From Erythroxylum novogranatense (lineage: Eukaryota > Streptophyta > Magnoliopsida > Malpighiales > Erythroxylaceae): a DNA stretch of 64,000 nucleotides. This document shows positions 47,355-60,139 of the stretch, one piece after another; position 1 is the stretch's first letter, and every line of letters starts with the position of its first letter. Position numbers and translations under genes: made by a program. The notes beneath the pieces are model-generated. The model was not told the origin of the DNA. It searched no databases and was given only the letters and a program-made list of their open reading frames with translations. The DNA lies in assembly GCA_029891385.1 (NCBI GenBank), contig JAIWQS010000236.1:1041501-1105500 (forward strand), in the 5' to 3' direction.

Positions 47355-49446
47355 TGTTGGAGTTATGTAAATATAGTGCCTGGAAAGCAAGTGTATTTAC
47401 ATGTAACTTTATCTTCTTGATTCTGATTTTGTAATGAAAATATTTATTATTAATAAAACAAAAGAGTTTGGTTTTATCTGTATGAGCATTATATATATCT
47501 GGTCATAAGGTACCAAGATTCATTTGTAAGTAATATACATATACATAGAGATGTATGGGAAACATGTATATTATTAGAATCGAATTAATTGATTCACGAT
47601 TGAATAATCAAGTTGGTCGTTTAATTATGGTTTAGGCAGAAGTGTTGCGATTTATCTCCATATAAGTAAAGGAGTTTACTTAAAGGGAATGATGAGTTTC
47701 ATATCATGATAGTAGTAGACTATCGATAATGGCACTATTAAATGAATTGAATCAAGTATGTTTTCAAGAATAAAGTAGGTAGTTACTTTAATCTTAAAAC
47801 ATACAACTTAAGCATTATCTTATTATGAACCACAATCTTGATGAGTGGTGAACTCATATGTGTTTCATTATAATTCTTGATATGATCGGAATGGATTTTT
47901 ACAGGTATTAATCCGGTTATCGCATGTTGGAATTATTAATTGAAACATGTATCGAGGAACATTCACTCAAATAAAGAGTTTATAGTGTTATCATCTCTTC
48001 TAGATGTTTTAAGGAGATTTGGTGATTAAAGCGGCACCGATAGTTTGATGGACTAGCTACCCATCAAGTCTTAACACTAAGATGAGATCTTATGTGTTAA
48101 TCACCATATAAAGTAAAATGAGAGATCTAGAAGGAAAAACCAACATAAGGGCAAAACGGTAATTTTACCCTTTGTTGTGCGGATGGCTATAATAAGGTTC
48201 TAAATAGGGTTTGCAATTGGACATATTCTCATAATATTTAATAATTCAAGAGTTCAACTAATTGTCTTTAGTGGAATGACATTTAGTTAATAAGCTAGAA
48301 TTAATTCCAATGAGATTGAATTATTTCGGGCTTATCGAGCTTGAATTATCAAAGTCCAATAAGATTCCCCACTTGGCTTTAAGGAAGGTTATCAAGCTAA
48401 GTAAGAAGTTGTTTGGAGGCTTTAGAAGTCCATAATTGAATGATGGGCTTATACTAATTAATGGTTAATTGGAAGCCCATATGTTCATTTAAAATGGGCT
48501 TGTTTTGGTTTAATGTAATTGATTAGATTAATTATATTAAAACAATTTTTTAAATGGAGAAGAAGCAATTTGAAATTGTGTTAGGTTAGATGTGTAACCA
48601 CACATTTGACATTAAAATACTAAATAAAGATGGTCTTTATTATGGTTCATCATTATTAAATGAAGTTATGAACTTACCATTAAATGGTTTAATGGTTGGC
48701 TTTTAATGTTGGCATGTAACCTATTTGCATTCATTAGATTAAAGATAAAAGATGTGCATTAGATGGACCATCTTCCTTCTTTCTTCTTGCCAAAACCGAA
48801 ATGGGTATTCAATTATAGGTTATGGTCTTTTCAAATAGCCATTTAAAGATAAATGAAGTAAGTCTCATTTATTGGCTATTTGATGAGTGATTAATGTGAA
48901 GTGATGCATTGGATGCCTCTCACTCTTTCCATTCATGCATATTTCGAAATTGAGATGTAAGAAAGGGTTCTTGCATGGTTTTAGACATTCTCTCCTTTCA
49001 TGCAAGGTAGAACCGAAATTCCTAAGTGAAAGAATTGAAAGAGTTTCAATTTTGGTTCTTCTTCTAAGAAAATCTCCTCCAAATATTTCTTCTCCTTTCC
49101 CACCAAAGGATTTTGTTAACCTAGTTGTCCTTGAAGAACAAGTGGTAAATCTAATTGGTTGAGGATACTACAACAAGGAAGAAGATAGATTGCTAAAGGA
49201 AAAGACTCAAAGGCAAAGGATTTGGATATAAGAAGGAGAGGATAGCGCAACGAGGATTTAAAGCTGCAGCGAAGGAGTCGGTAATTCATTTTATCTTGTT
49301 CTTGGTTTTATTATCCTTATACCATATCATGTATGGATTAGCATGTTGATTTGGATATATTGCTTCCGCTGCAAGATGATTTCTTAAAAAGTTTTGAAAT
49401 ATATCGTTTCTCCATACTAAGCATGCTTTCTTTTTCCAATCCAACA
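47355..49446 (+). repeat. Copia 2 3' LTR
   Basis: 2092 bp, TGTTGGAG to CAATCCAACA, followed by the CATAT duplication. Partner of 35901-37992. No gene inside. Confidence 0.96.
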
Positions 49447-49451
49447 CATAT

Positions 49452-52420
49452 ATGGAGTAAATTGAATGTTATTTGGGTTAGAAATGATATGGAAGATGTA
49501 GGATGTGAGTTAGGCTATAAATCTGAAAAATTGAACTTGTGTATGTTCCAATGTTTTGATCAAAACTTTTCATGTGGTTATGCTATTGAGATGAGGTTTG
49601 GCTTAAATTAAACTTGAGAAGTTTGGCTAGAATTCTTATGAAGGAAGTTCTGTCCAATTGTGACTTGAAGGGTTTAGAATTTTGCTTGAAAATGAGATAG
49701 ATGTGCAGGGTGAATAGTGGTGATTCTAGCATTGAATGATTTGTGACCTGAAACTTTGGAGAATTTTTCTAGGCTAAAGTAGACAGATTTTGTGAAATTG
49801 GTCTGAATGAAAGTTGAAGAGTTTCTTGTTAGCTTTCTATCGACATTAAGTGGGATATTTTTTCAATTTTTAGGTTGAAAGTTATGACTGGTTAACTTTG
49901 GATGGTAATTTATGTATTACTGTGTTTTGGTGTGTGTAATGTCTCTAAGTATGAGTTTTGGTGATTTTGTGTTACGACACTAATTTTGGACTGTTATGGT
50001 TGAAATTAGCTTAAGTGACCTTATGGAAAGTTGTAGAGGAATGTTTTAGCTTTGTAATGAGGTATGATGTGCTCTTTTGGATATAGGGTTTGGAAGTTAT
50101 GAATTTTTCTAGTTTGGATATGGTTTAGGTGATATGTTGATTTAACACTCTTAAACAGGCAGCCACAATAATGGGAGAATTTGATCTAGTTAGATATGAA
50201 ATTTGGTTCTAAGTCCTTCATGAGAATTATAGCATGTTTTCTGATCTTTTCAAATGATATAGAGTATGTAATTTTTCGATAATGGGATAGGAAGTTATGC
50301 TTTTTGGAAGATTGTGTTACTGTTGAGAATGACTTATATAGGCAGAAACTTTGATTGACAATTTGATTTGTTTAGAGGTTGAATTTGCTTCCAAGTTGTC
50401 ATGAAAGTTGTAGAATATGTGTTGATCTTTCTTTTGGTATAAAGCTTGAAATTTTTGGCAAAGGGAATGAGAAGATATGGATTTAGTAGAATGTTGCATT
50501 GTTTTGGAAAATTTATGATTTGGCAGATACTTTGATTGCATTTTTGACACCCATAGTGGTGAAATTGGATTTCAAGCTCTTCATAAAACTTATAGAATTT
50601 TCTGTGATCTTTCCAATGAGACCTCACTTGTGATTTTTGGACATGTGTGTGAAGAGTTTTGTAGTGTGGAAGAAGGAAGGTTTAATAAGTAGTTTTGAAA
50701 AATATGAAAAAAAAATTATTTTGAAAATTCGGAACCTCGCATCTCGCGATCGCGAGATCGAGGGCGAGACCCATTTCTTTTAATTTTTTATTTATTATTA
50801 TTTTGTTTTAATTATCAATGCTATTAGTTCTTTTGTGCATAAATTTTTCGTCCGATCTCCGATTGACCTGATTCTCGAGGCATCAGATTGGTGAAATTTT
50901 TAATTTTATTTCTATGTAAAATTGGGAATTTTTAGAGTTGAAATTGACGTGGATTGATTAGGTCAAAGTGAGGGAACCGGATAATTATTTTTCTGGTCCG
51001 TATTTTCTCAATAATTGGACCTATAGAGGTTCAAATTGAGTGATTTTGGTGTCTATGAGTTTCTAATATTTATAGGAAAATTTTGTGATGCGAAGTTTTG
51101 GTATAGCACCGGAAATGTCACGAACATACATTGTACACATTTTAATTGCTACATGTGCATTTTTAAATATTTCTGAATGTGCATTTGGTAATGTTTGTAT
51201 ATCTTGACCGTTGAGGCACTTTTGGAACTTCAACCCACCGACGTTGCCGAGACTTCCAAGCATTAGCTGGGAAGCTATTTGTGAGTAGACCGAGATGGTC
51301 TCATTTCACCATTTATTCTATTTTGTTTCATCTTGTATAACTGCTGAATGTGGTGAATAATGGTGTTGTGAATTGTTTCTGATTGTGAGATTCCGGACAG
51401 AAGGTCCAATGTATTGGGGAGCTATGACATAGAAGTGCTACTTGTTTGTGAATTTGTGAACTACATGCTTGAGATGTAATAGTTTGTGACACAAGTGTTT
51501 GATTGTGATCATATGATATTTTGAGCAATGTGAAATTATAAAATTCGGGTGATGTGATTGATACGTGTCAGACTACGGTCTGATAATATGTGAAAGTGAC
51601 TGTTTCATTACATGACATAAGTGCATGAAATATAAGGGTTGTTGTGACCAGAGTCGCCACCGATCAGAGCTTTAAGCTCAACGAGTGAAAATGAGCTTCA
51701 AGCTCATAAGGGATTCAGAACCTCAGGCTCAACGTTTAATGAGCCCTGTATCCACCAATGGATAAGGGACAATTATTAATGAGCCCTACAAGGGACAGTT
51801 TAGGCACTCGGTGATAGCAAAATAAGAATTGGAAAGTGAGTCTCATGTGCATGTTTCGATTGTGAATAATGTGAACGTGGAATTCTGTAAATGTGTGGAT
51901 GTGAAATATTGCGAATATGTGCACTATGAAATAATGTGAGATGTATGAAAATTTGTGTTATGTGATTAGGTGAACCATCGATGATGGTCACTCACTGAGT
52001 TCGCAAACCTCACCTAAAATTTGCAATTATTTTTCAGGACATAGAAGAATACCCCGTTAGGCAACAGGCGTATAGCTACCACATGAGAGTGAGAGAAGAG
52101 GTCAGGGATCAGTTTGCGTCTGCATTAGTGTCTGATAAATTCTGGATAAAATTGTATTTTTTGAATTTTTGTACAAATGATTCGGTCAAATTGCAAAGTC
52201 ACCGGACTGAATTAATTTGTATTTATAAAGGGGTCGGTCACTGTACTTACTGGTGATTGTTTATGTTACTTGATTTCTGCATAGTGTATGTTGTGTTTTA
52301 AAACAAAAAAAAATTATACTGAGTTTTGACTGAGTGATGTAGCACACCACCCTCGCAGGGCACGGACTCAGATATCACCATCGATGTCAGGTTCAGGTCA
52401 TACGGGACTGGGGTGTTATA
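49452..52420 (+). repeat. 5' LTR of LARD-like element, second part
   Basis: Continues from 35900 after copia 2 and matches 57118-60134. It ends GGGGTGTTATA; the partner ends GGGGTGTTACA, so one C to T change has altered the terminal CA. It contains sub-repeats (49630-50640), an 18-bp palindrome (50741-50758), a block ATGAGCCC/CTCAACG (51660-51800) and the GTTCGCAAACCTCACC block near 52000. No gene. Confidence 0.93.
49630..50640 (+). repeat. Sub-repeats of about 180-220 bp in LARD 5' LTR
   Basis: The GAAAGTTGTAGAG-type phrase recurs near 49638, 49808, 50026, 50222, 50403 and 50585; the last four spacings are 218, 196, 181 and 182 bp. The partner LTR repeats the pattern at 57732, 57931, 58112 and 58294. 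Confidence 0.87.
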
Positions 52421-52426
52421 TTTAGG

Positions 52427-52440
52427 TGGTATCAAAGCCC
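52427..52440 (+). other. Primer-binding site of LARD-like element
   Basis: TGGTATCAAAGCCC lies 6 bases after the LTR end at 52420. It differs from the standard initiator-tRNA site TGGTATCAGAGCC by one base over the first 13. Confidence 0.9.
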
Positions 52441-55400
52441 AGAAGTACGACACTTATATGGGCATTTTCTGAAACATAGGTCAAGTCACATACATTAAAG
52501 TTATGTCATAGCAGACCGTGGCAACTGATCCCTAATCTGAGTCGCATGAGTATGAGTCATACGCATGAACATATGTTAAGTGTTTAAGTGTGAGAAAAGT
52601 GATGATATTTCAGAATATGAGCCAATGAAGGTTTATGGGCAATTAGGAATGGGAAAAGAAAAATGGATAATGATATTCATATTGTACTGTGGTTATAAAC
52701 CCTCGAATGTGATATGAATGTGAAGACATTGGCATGGGTTGATTTAAGAAAGAAGTGATATCAAAATGAATAATGAGATTTAAAGTGTATAAATCGAGTT
52801 GAAAGAAAATGAAATTTGAGATAGCCTGGAGAGGTTAAATTTGGACATGAGAAGAATAGTGGTTAAAAGTGATAAGAGTTATGATTTAGCATAAGAATAT
52901 GTCTATGTTTGATCAAAAGCTCAGGGATGACTAGGCATTTATGATTCTGACTTGTAGGTCCGATAAATGGGGATGATTGGAAATGAGAAAAAGTACATGG
53001 TTTGACAAGATAGATATAGCTGTTGGTGTTTATTATGAGATATCGATATTGTACCGAAATGTTCTACCTTCGAATGAGATAGAGAAGATGTCAGGAAGAA
53101 GTAAAAATGATGAGATTAAAGTGTACAAACCCGATCAAAAGAAATATGACTGTGAAAGGATAGACGTGGATTTGAAAGATTTAGTGTAATAATACGTTTG
53201 TGATAATGAGATTACAATTCTTGGTGATTCTACATCTATAATTCTAAATGGATTGAGAATATACATAGGGACGATGAAATAATAGGAACTTGATTTTACA
53301 AGTGATGAAACACAATACATGATGTGTAGTAAGGAGAAAATTAGAAATGCGCCTAGGTTTGGATTGTATGTATGCATATGGTTATGGAAAGGATGATAAA
53401 ATCAAAAGGGGAAAAGCGAAGGCACTTAAAATGCTAATTCAATCATCATGATAGGATGTTGCATTAGAAGAAGAGGTAAATACTAGAAAACTGGAGTAGA
53501 ATCACTGTCAATATGTGTGTAAAGGTGAGGAAGAAAGTGCAAGGCACGTTATTGGCCTACAAAAATAGGTTTCTGTTATGATTATATGGTAAACCCTAGT
53601 CATGGGCAGGAACAAGGATAGAATTGTTATCTAGAGTCAATTGGAAAGTAAGTAGCATTAGCGAATGTGAGTAAGTGAAGACATGACATACATACATTAT
53701 TAAATAAGATGTAAGGATTTTGGATGGTATCTACCAGGGTGTAGAGTAAAAGAAATTGCTTAATGCCTCATTGTGCCTTAGTGTCAAGGATGCATTGACC
53801 ATAGAACTTATTAAGATAGATGTTGAAATTGATTTTTCCTGAGGTATTCAGAATGACCAATAAGTACTCATGGACAATAGGTGAGCGACAATATTGAGGT
53901 TTGTACTAAGAAATCACTGAAATAGGGTAAGAAAGCCAGGTAATTTAGTTATGGCCAATGAAGGTAGGCTTTCCATGACCAGTAGCTGAGATCATAAGCT
54001 CTTCTCTCGATTCAACAATGGAATCTGGTAATTCTTCCATTGTCCAGAGGTCGGGGCCTCGCTGATTCAATCAGTTTGCTTCAAAAGCAACCGATCGACC
54101 TTAACGGAGGAATTGTGAAATAAGATGACAGGTCTCCAGGAAAAGTTGTGTTGTGCTGTCTTCTTTTAAAAAAAAGAGAATAAATAGTGGGAGTCAAAAG
54201 TGAATATTGGAGTTACATCCATAGCAATGACCCAAGCATAAGAGTCAGAAAAGGTTATTGTGACAATTATATAAGTGGATTTTTAGAAATTCGAGGAGAC
54301 ACTCTTACTAATGTGAGAGGAACTCTGGTCCACGTTATAGTCACAAATTATATCTGATGAATGTGTTACCAACACAAGAAGTTATGTTTTCAGATAAAAT
54401 GAAATGTGTGGAGCATTGGTACAAATGAACGGACATTGAATAAGTCGAGTGGAATCATGGAAGAAATCTTGAAATCGCGAGAAAAGGAAGTTTAGTAAAA
54501 AATTGAGGATAATGTAATAAAATTATTGACTTGAGGAATTAGTTACTTAAAGAATTACAAGGACTAAACATAAGCACAATGAGTTTGGGTATTATGATCT
54601 TGAAGGTAAAGTGATCCAAGCAACCTTATACCCGTTAGTGACTATGATTAGAAAAATAAAGAGAAGGCATTTGACCACTTAAGGAAAAATAGGTAAGCCG
54701 TGTCAAGTAATGAAGGAAAACAAAATAACTATAGTGTTAAGTATGCCATTCAGATTTGGAGATTTTGTAGTATATACAATAAAGGTTCCCAATCGAGATC
54801 AAGAGGGAATTGGTTGTAATAGTATAAGGTGATTTTGTGTACCTAGGGATAATTATAGCTCCATGAGCTAAATTTAGACACATGACTTGAAAATTTCTGC
54901 AATAGTAGTTGATTTGAAAGCTTGGAATCATGATGTGTAAAGAAACATATTGGATATACATATGAATAGACAGATTAGAAGAGATTAAGGTAAGAAAGGA
55001 TTGAAAGGATTGTGCAGAGTGACCTGTCCTAATAAAGCTAATCTTCCAATCAACTGTATCGAATAGAACATTTCATAGCAGAGTACCACACATGTGTATA
55101 TTCAGGTTACTCAATCTAGTGCGATAAAGAGTGTATAGTGACGAGTTAAAATGGAGCAAAAAGGAAATCTTATTAGCTATGGAAAAGTATTTGCAATTGG
55201 GAAAGCCCAAATTGAGGATTTGAGGAATTTTGATGGAATAAAATATGTGTACTACCTGATAGAGAGATGTCCTAGTAAGTGTACCTTGAAAGAGCAATTG
55301 TCGGCTAAGAATATCGAACTGAGTGCTTATATGTTTGAGTTCCTTGTAGTCTGGACTATTGAAGACAGGTATAAAGCTTATATATCGGGAGTGCATTAGC

Positions 55401-55989
55401 ATATAAGATTAATGTATAGTGCAAAGTAACTACAGGCATAATCATCATTATCCTGGTGATACTATTAGAGGTGACAGACGACAAAAAGAATCGTCACCCT
55501 AGGTAAAAGTCGGAACAAATTTGGGAATACCGTTAGTTAGTGAAATGAAGTTGGAATCTGAATAAAGTGGGTTTTGAAAGACAAATGGATTTTGGGGATC
55601 ACATCGAGGTTGTGACTATATGGAAAAAGATTTGGAAGTTAAGTGTACTAACACCGATAAGAAGTGAAACAAATGACTTGTCCTTGAGTGTATCACCTTT
55701 GTCAAGATGTAATCTAATTAAAACTATGGCGATAATAGGACTATGAATCTATGAGCTGCTTTATGGTTAGTATTGTTATAATATGATATATGTGTTGTTG
55801 AGATTGGAAGTGAAAACTTGAGTAATGTACAAAACTCATCAAGGAATTAATTAAGCAAATGTTACTTGTAATCAAGGAATTGATAGCCCTATTAGATCTG
55901 TCTTGAAAGAAGTGATGAAGTCGAAAGAGAATAGCAACACTGCCTTCTTCCTTAATCAGAAAATGAATTTCGAGGACGAAATTTTTGTT
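52441..55989 (+). other. Non-coding internal region of LARD-like element
   Basis: Over 3.5 kb I find no gag, protease, reverse transcriptase, RNase H or integrase motif in any frame: no FxDD/YVDD, DSG/DPGS, CCHC or HHCC pattern in context. The longest frames (70-110 codons, e.g. 52977-53189 and 55151-55399) match no family I know and have no supporting neighbours. The last 60 bp, from about 55930, resemble the standard end of Tekay-type internal regions (NFEDEIFV reading). A highly decayed coding region cannot be fully excluded without a profile search. Confidence 0.72.
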
Positions 55990-56002
55990 AGGAGGGAAGA
56001 GT
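55990..56002 (+). other. Polypurine tract of LARD-like element
   Basis: AGGAGGGAAGAGT immediately before TGTTACATCCC. It fixes the start of the 3' LTR at 56003. Confidence 0.9.
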
Positions 56003-59000
56003 TGTTACATCCCATCACTGATGGGAAGGGTAAAATAGTAATTTGGAATGGGTTATGAGTGTGTAAACTTATCTCGGCATGATCATGCATAATATGACCT
56101 CCATATATACATGAATAGAAATTTTTGCACATGCACATGATTGTAAATGCATTCATGACATTTCCCGGCATATGTGTTTATAAATGTGTTTATTGTGAAA
56201 ATATGTTTTGTGCTTGAAAATTGAATCGGTGGATTTTGTGTGTTTTACATTTTGAAAATTTTAGAAATTTTCTGAAATTTTCGGGTAAATTTTCGGATCG
56301 AAAAAATTATCAAGTGGCGGATTGATTGGATTTTCGGTATTAGAAATGACTGTCCAATGGCACTGGAATTTAGATACATGATTTTAGGAATTTTTAATTT
56401 TGAGCCATTGGGATTTTGGGAGAAATTGGACTAGAAATTGAAAGAAAATTAAATAAAATTTTGAGGTATTGACATGTGGCAAGTGACATGTGTCACTTGC
56501 CTACCATGCCTTATTGCTTTAATTAAAGCCCCTTCTTTTTCTAGCCACTCTCGATACTTCCATAATTAAGACTCACAAATCCCTTATTTCTTTCTCCTTC
56601 ATCCGAAACCTTCATTTCTCCTCTTCTTCATCGAATTTTCTCCCTCTTTTTAGCTAGAATTGCTACTCATCTTCACTACACAAGAACCCCTCCTATGTTT
56701 TGTGCTTTCTCCTCCTTGTTCACAAAGAAAATACTAACCTAAGCCTCAAGGATGATGATCGTTGGTGGTAGGGAAATTTGGGAAGTTTGTGAGAAGTTAG
56801 AGAAATTGAAGAGGGTTGAAGTTTAAATAGGTAAGATTATGTTTTATGTTAGTTAAATGCATAATTGTGACATCTTGTGCATCAATTGCATGAAGTTGTG
56901 CTTTGACTATATGAATATGTTGATTCTTTGATTGATTGATGATTGGTAAATGATGAATTAGAAGTTAATGGATGAGATGTTATGTAGTATTAAGTTGTTT
57001 TGGATGGTTAGGAAGGTTGTTAAATGAGTGTTTATTAATGGGAGATGGTTAAGCGTAGTTGCTGCAAATTTGTGGACTTGTGTTCAAGGAAAGGATGTGA
57101 CTTGTTTGTGGTGCATATATGGAGTAAATTGAATGTTATTTGGGTTAGAAATGGTATGAAAGATTTAGGATGTGAGTTAGGTTAAAAATCTGGAAAATTG
57201 AACTTGTGTATGTTTCAATGTTTTGATCAAAACTTTTCATGTGCTTATGCTATTGAGATGAGGTTTAGCTTAAATTAAACTTGAGAAGTTTGGCTAGAAT
57301 TCTTATGAAGGAAGTTCTGTCCAATTGTGGCTTGAAGGGTTTTGAATTTTGCTTGAAAGTGAGATAGATGTGCAGGGTGAATAGTGGTGATTCTAGCATT
57401 GAATGATTTGTGACCTGAAACTTTGGAGAATTTTTCTAGGCTAAAGTAGACAGATTTTGTGAAATTGATCTCAATAAAAGTTGAAGAGTTTCTTGTTAGC
57501 TTTCTATTGCCATTAAGTGGGATATTATTCGATTTTTAGGTTAAAAGTTATGGCTAGTTAACTTTCAGATGGTAATTTATGTATTACTGTGTTTTGGTGT
57601 GTGTAATGTCTCTAAGTATAAGTTTTGGTGATTTGGTGTGTGTAATGTCTCTAAGTATGAGTTTTGGTGATTTCTGTGCTTTGACACTAATTTTGGACTG
57701 TTATGGTTGAAATTAGCTTAAGTGATCTTATGGAAAGTTATAGAGGAATGTTTTAGCTTTGTAATTAGGTATGATATGCTCTTTTTGGATATAGGGTTTG
57801 TAAATTATGAATTTTTCAAGTTTGCATATGGTTTAGGTGATATGTTGATTTAACACTCTTAAACAGGGCAGCCACAATAATGGGAGAATTTGATCTAGTT
57901 AGGGATGGAATTTGGTTATAAGTCCTTCATGAGAATTATAGCATGTTTTCTAATCTTTTCAGTGATATAGAGTATGTAATTTTTCGATAATGGGATAGGA
58001 AGTTATGCTTTTTGGAAGATTGTGTCACTGTTGAGAATGACTTATATAGGCAGAAACTTTGATTGAGAATTTGATTTGTTTAGAGGTTGAATTTGCTTCC
58101 AAGTTGTTCATGAAAGTTGTAGAATATGTGTTGATCTTTCTGTTGGTATAAAACTTGGAATTTTTGGGAAAGGGAATGGGAAGATATGGATTTAGTAGAA
58201 TGTTGCACTGTTTTGGCAAATTTATGATTTGGTAGATACTTTGATTGCATTTTTGACACCCTTAGTGGTGAAATTGGATTCCAAACTCTTCATGAAACTT
58301 ATAGAATTTTCTGTGATCTTTCCAATGAGACCTCATTTGTGATTTTTGGACATGTGTGTGAAGAGTTGTGTAGTGTGGAAGAATGAAGGTTTAATAAGTG
58401 GTTTTGAAAAATATGAAAAAAAAACATTATTTTGAAAATTCGGAACCTCGCATCTCATGAAGCGACGGATCGCCTCTCGAGATCGAGGGAGGAAGCATGG
58501 TCTCGCCTCATCCAAAATCGAGAGGGCGAGACCCATTTCTTTTAATTATTATTATTATTTAGTTTTAATTATCAATGTTATTAGTGCATAACTTTTTCGT
58601 CCGATCTCCGATTGACCTGATTCTCGAGGCATCGGATTTGTGAAATTTTTAATTTCATTTCTATGTAAAATTGGGAATTTTCAGAGTTGAAATTGACGTG
58701 GATTGATTAGGTCAAAGTGAGGGGACTAGATAATTATTTTTCTGGTCCGTATTTTCTCAATAATTAGACCGATAGAGATCCGAATTGAGTGATTTTTCTG
58801 GTTTGTATTTTCTCAATAATTGGACCTATAGAGATTCGAATTGAGTGATTTTGGTGTTTATGAGTTTCTAATATTTATAGGAAAATTTTGTGATGCGAAT
58901 TTTTGGTATAGCGCCGGGAATGTCACGAATATGCATTGTACACATTTTAATTGCTACATGTTCATTTTTAAATATTTTTGATTGTGCATTTGGTAATGTT

Positions 59001-60134
59001 TGTATATCTTGACTGTTATAGAAGCGCTTTTGGAATGTCAACCTACCGACGTTGCCAAGACTTCCAGGCATTAGCTCGGAAGCTATTTGTGAGTAGACCG
59101 AGATGGTCTCATTTCACCCTTTATTCTATTATGTTCCGTTTTGTATAATTGCTGAATGTGGTTAATAATGGTGGGTTTGTGAATTGTTTCTGATTGTGAG
59201 ATTCCAGACAGAAAGTCCGATGTATTGGGGAGCTATGACATAGAAGTGCTACTTGTTTGTAAATTTGTGAACTACATGCTTAAGATGTAATAGTTTGTGA
59301 CACATGTGTTTGATTGTGATCATATGATATTTTGAGCAATGTGAAGTTATGAAATTCGGGTGATGTGATTGATACGTGTCGGACTACGGTCCGATAATAT
59401 GTGAAAGTGAGTGGAAGTGACTGCTGCATCACATGCAATAAGTGCATGAAATACAAGGGCTGTTGTGACCAGAGTCGCCACCGATTAGAGCTTTAAGCTC
59501 AACGAGTGAAAATAAGCTTCAAGTTCATAAGGGATTCAGAGCCTCAGGCTCAACGTTTAATGAGCCCTGTATCTACCAATGGATAAGGGACAGTTATTAA
59601 TGAGTACTACAAGGGATAGTTTAGGCACTCGGTCACAACAAAATAAGAACTGAAAAGTGAGTCTCATGTGTATGTTTCGATTGGGTGAACCATCGATGAT
59701 GGTCACTCACTGAGTTCGCAAAACTCACCTAAAATTTGCAATTATTTTTCAAGACCCAGAAGAATACCTCGTTAGGTAACGGGCGTATAGCTACCGCATG
59801 AGAGTGAGAGAAGAGGTCAGGGATCAGTTCGCGTCTGCATTAGTGTCTGATAAATTCTGGATAAAATTGTATTTTCTGAAGTTTTGTACAAATGATTCGG
59901 TCAATTTGTAAAGTCACCGGACTGAATTAATTTGTATTTATAAAGGGGCCGGTCACTGTACTTACTGGTGATTGTTTATGTTACTTGATTTCTGCATAGT
60001 GTATGTTGTGTTTTAAAACAAAAAAAATTATACTGAGTTTTGACTGAGTGATGTAGCACACCACCCTCGCAGGGCACGGACTCGGATATCACCATCAATG
60101 TCGGATTTGGGTCATACGAGAGTGGGGTGTTACA
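56003..60134 (+). repeat. 3' LTR of LARD-like element (4132 bp, complete)
   Basis: TGTTACATCCC to GGGGTGTTACA. It shows the uninterrupted order that is split in the 5' LTR. It contains CT-rich sequence near 56590-56650, sub-repeats (57290-58340), a CpG-rich module (58441-58535) longer than in the partner, and the GTTCGCAAAACTCACC block near 59712. A 60-bp stretch of TTTTCTGG...TTCTC wording is duplicated near 58735-58830. Non-coding. Confidence 0.94.
58441..58535. repeat. CpG-rich module in LARD 3' LTR
   Basis: Between CGGAACCTCGCATCTC and GGGCGAGACC lie about 90 bp of CGAG/CTCG words. At the same place the 5' LTR (50735-50772) has only about 38 bp, consisting mainly of the palindrome ATCTCGCGATCGCGAGAT. 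Confidence 0.88.
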
Positions 60135-60139
60135 AAAAT

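Larger units (their letters stand above)
35901..49446 (+). mobile_element. Copia 2: Ty1/copia element with two 2092-bp LTRs
   Basis: Flanked by perfect CATAT duplications (35896-35900, 49447-49451). The empty site is visible in the partner LTR at about 57113-57122 (GCATATATGGAG), which confirms the insertion. Order: LTR, primer site, long leader (interrupted by a solo LTR), gag, protease, integrase, reverse transcriptase, RNase H, polypurine tract, LTR. All coding parts carry stops or indels. The gag start and integrase wording relate it to copia 1, but the LTRs differ. Confidence 0.95.
35110..60134 (+). mobile_element. LARD-like non-autonomous LTR element, interrupted by copia 2
   Basis: The 5' LTR is in two parts (35110-35900 and 49452-52420; its first about 320 bp are missing), the internal region is 52421-56002, and the 3' LTR is 56003-60134. 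The primer site and polypurine tract are in the right places. Without copia 2 the element is about 11.5 kb. LTRs of about 4.1 kb with a 3.6 kb internal region lacking gag or pol match the known dimensions of LARD elements. The internal region does end with the GAGGACGAAATTTTTG stretch typical of Tekay-type gypsy elements, so a Tekay-like helper is the likely partner (inference). Confidence 0.82.

Noticed and set aside
52977..55402. Frames of 70-110 codons in the LARD interior as possible genes
   Set aside because: No recognisable domain, no consistent strand, no similarity to gag or pol and no sign of a host gene structure.
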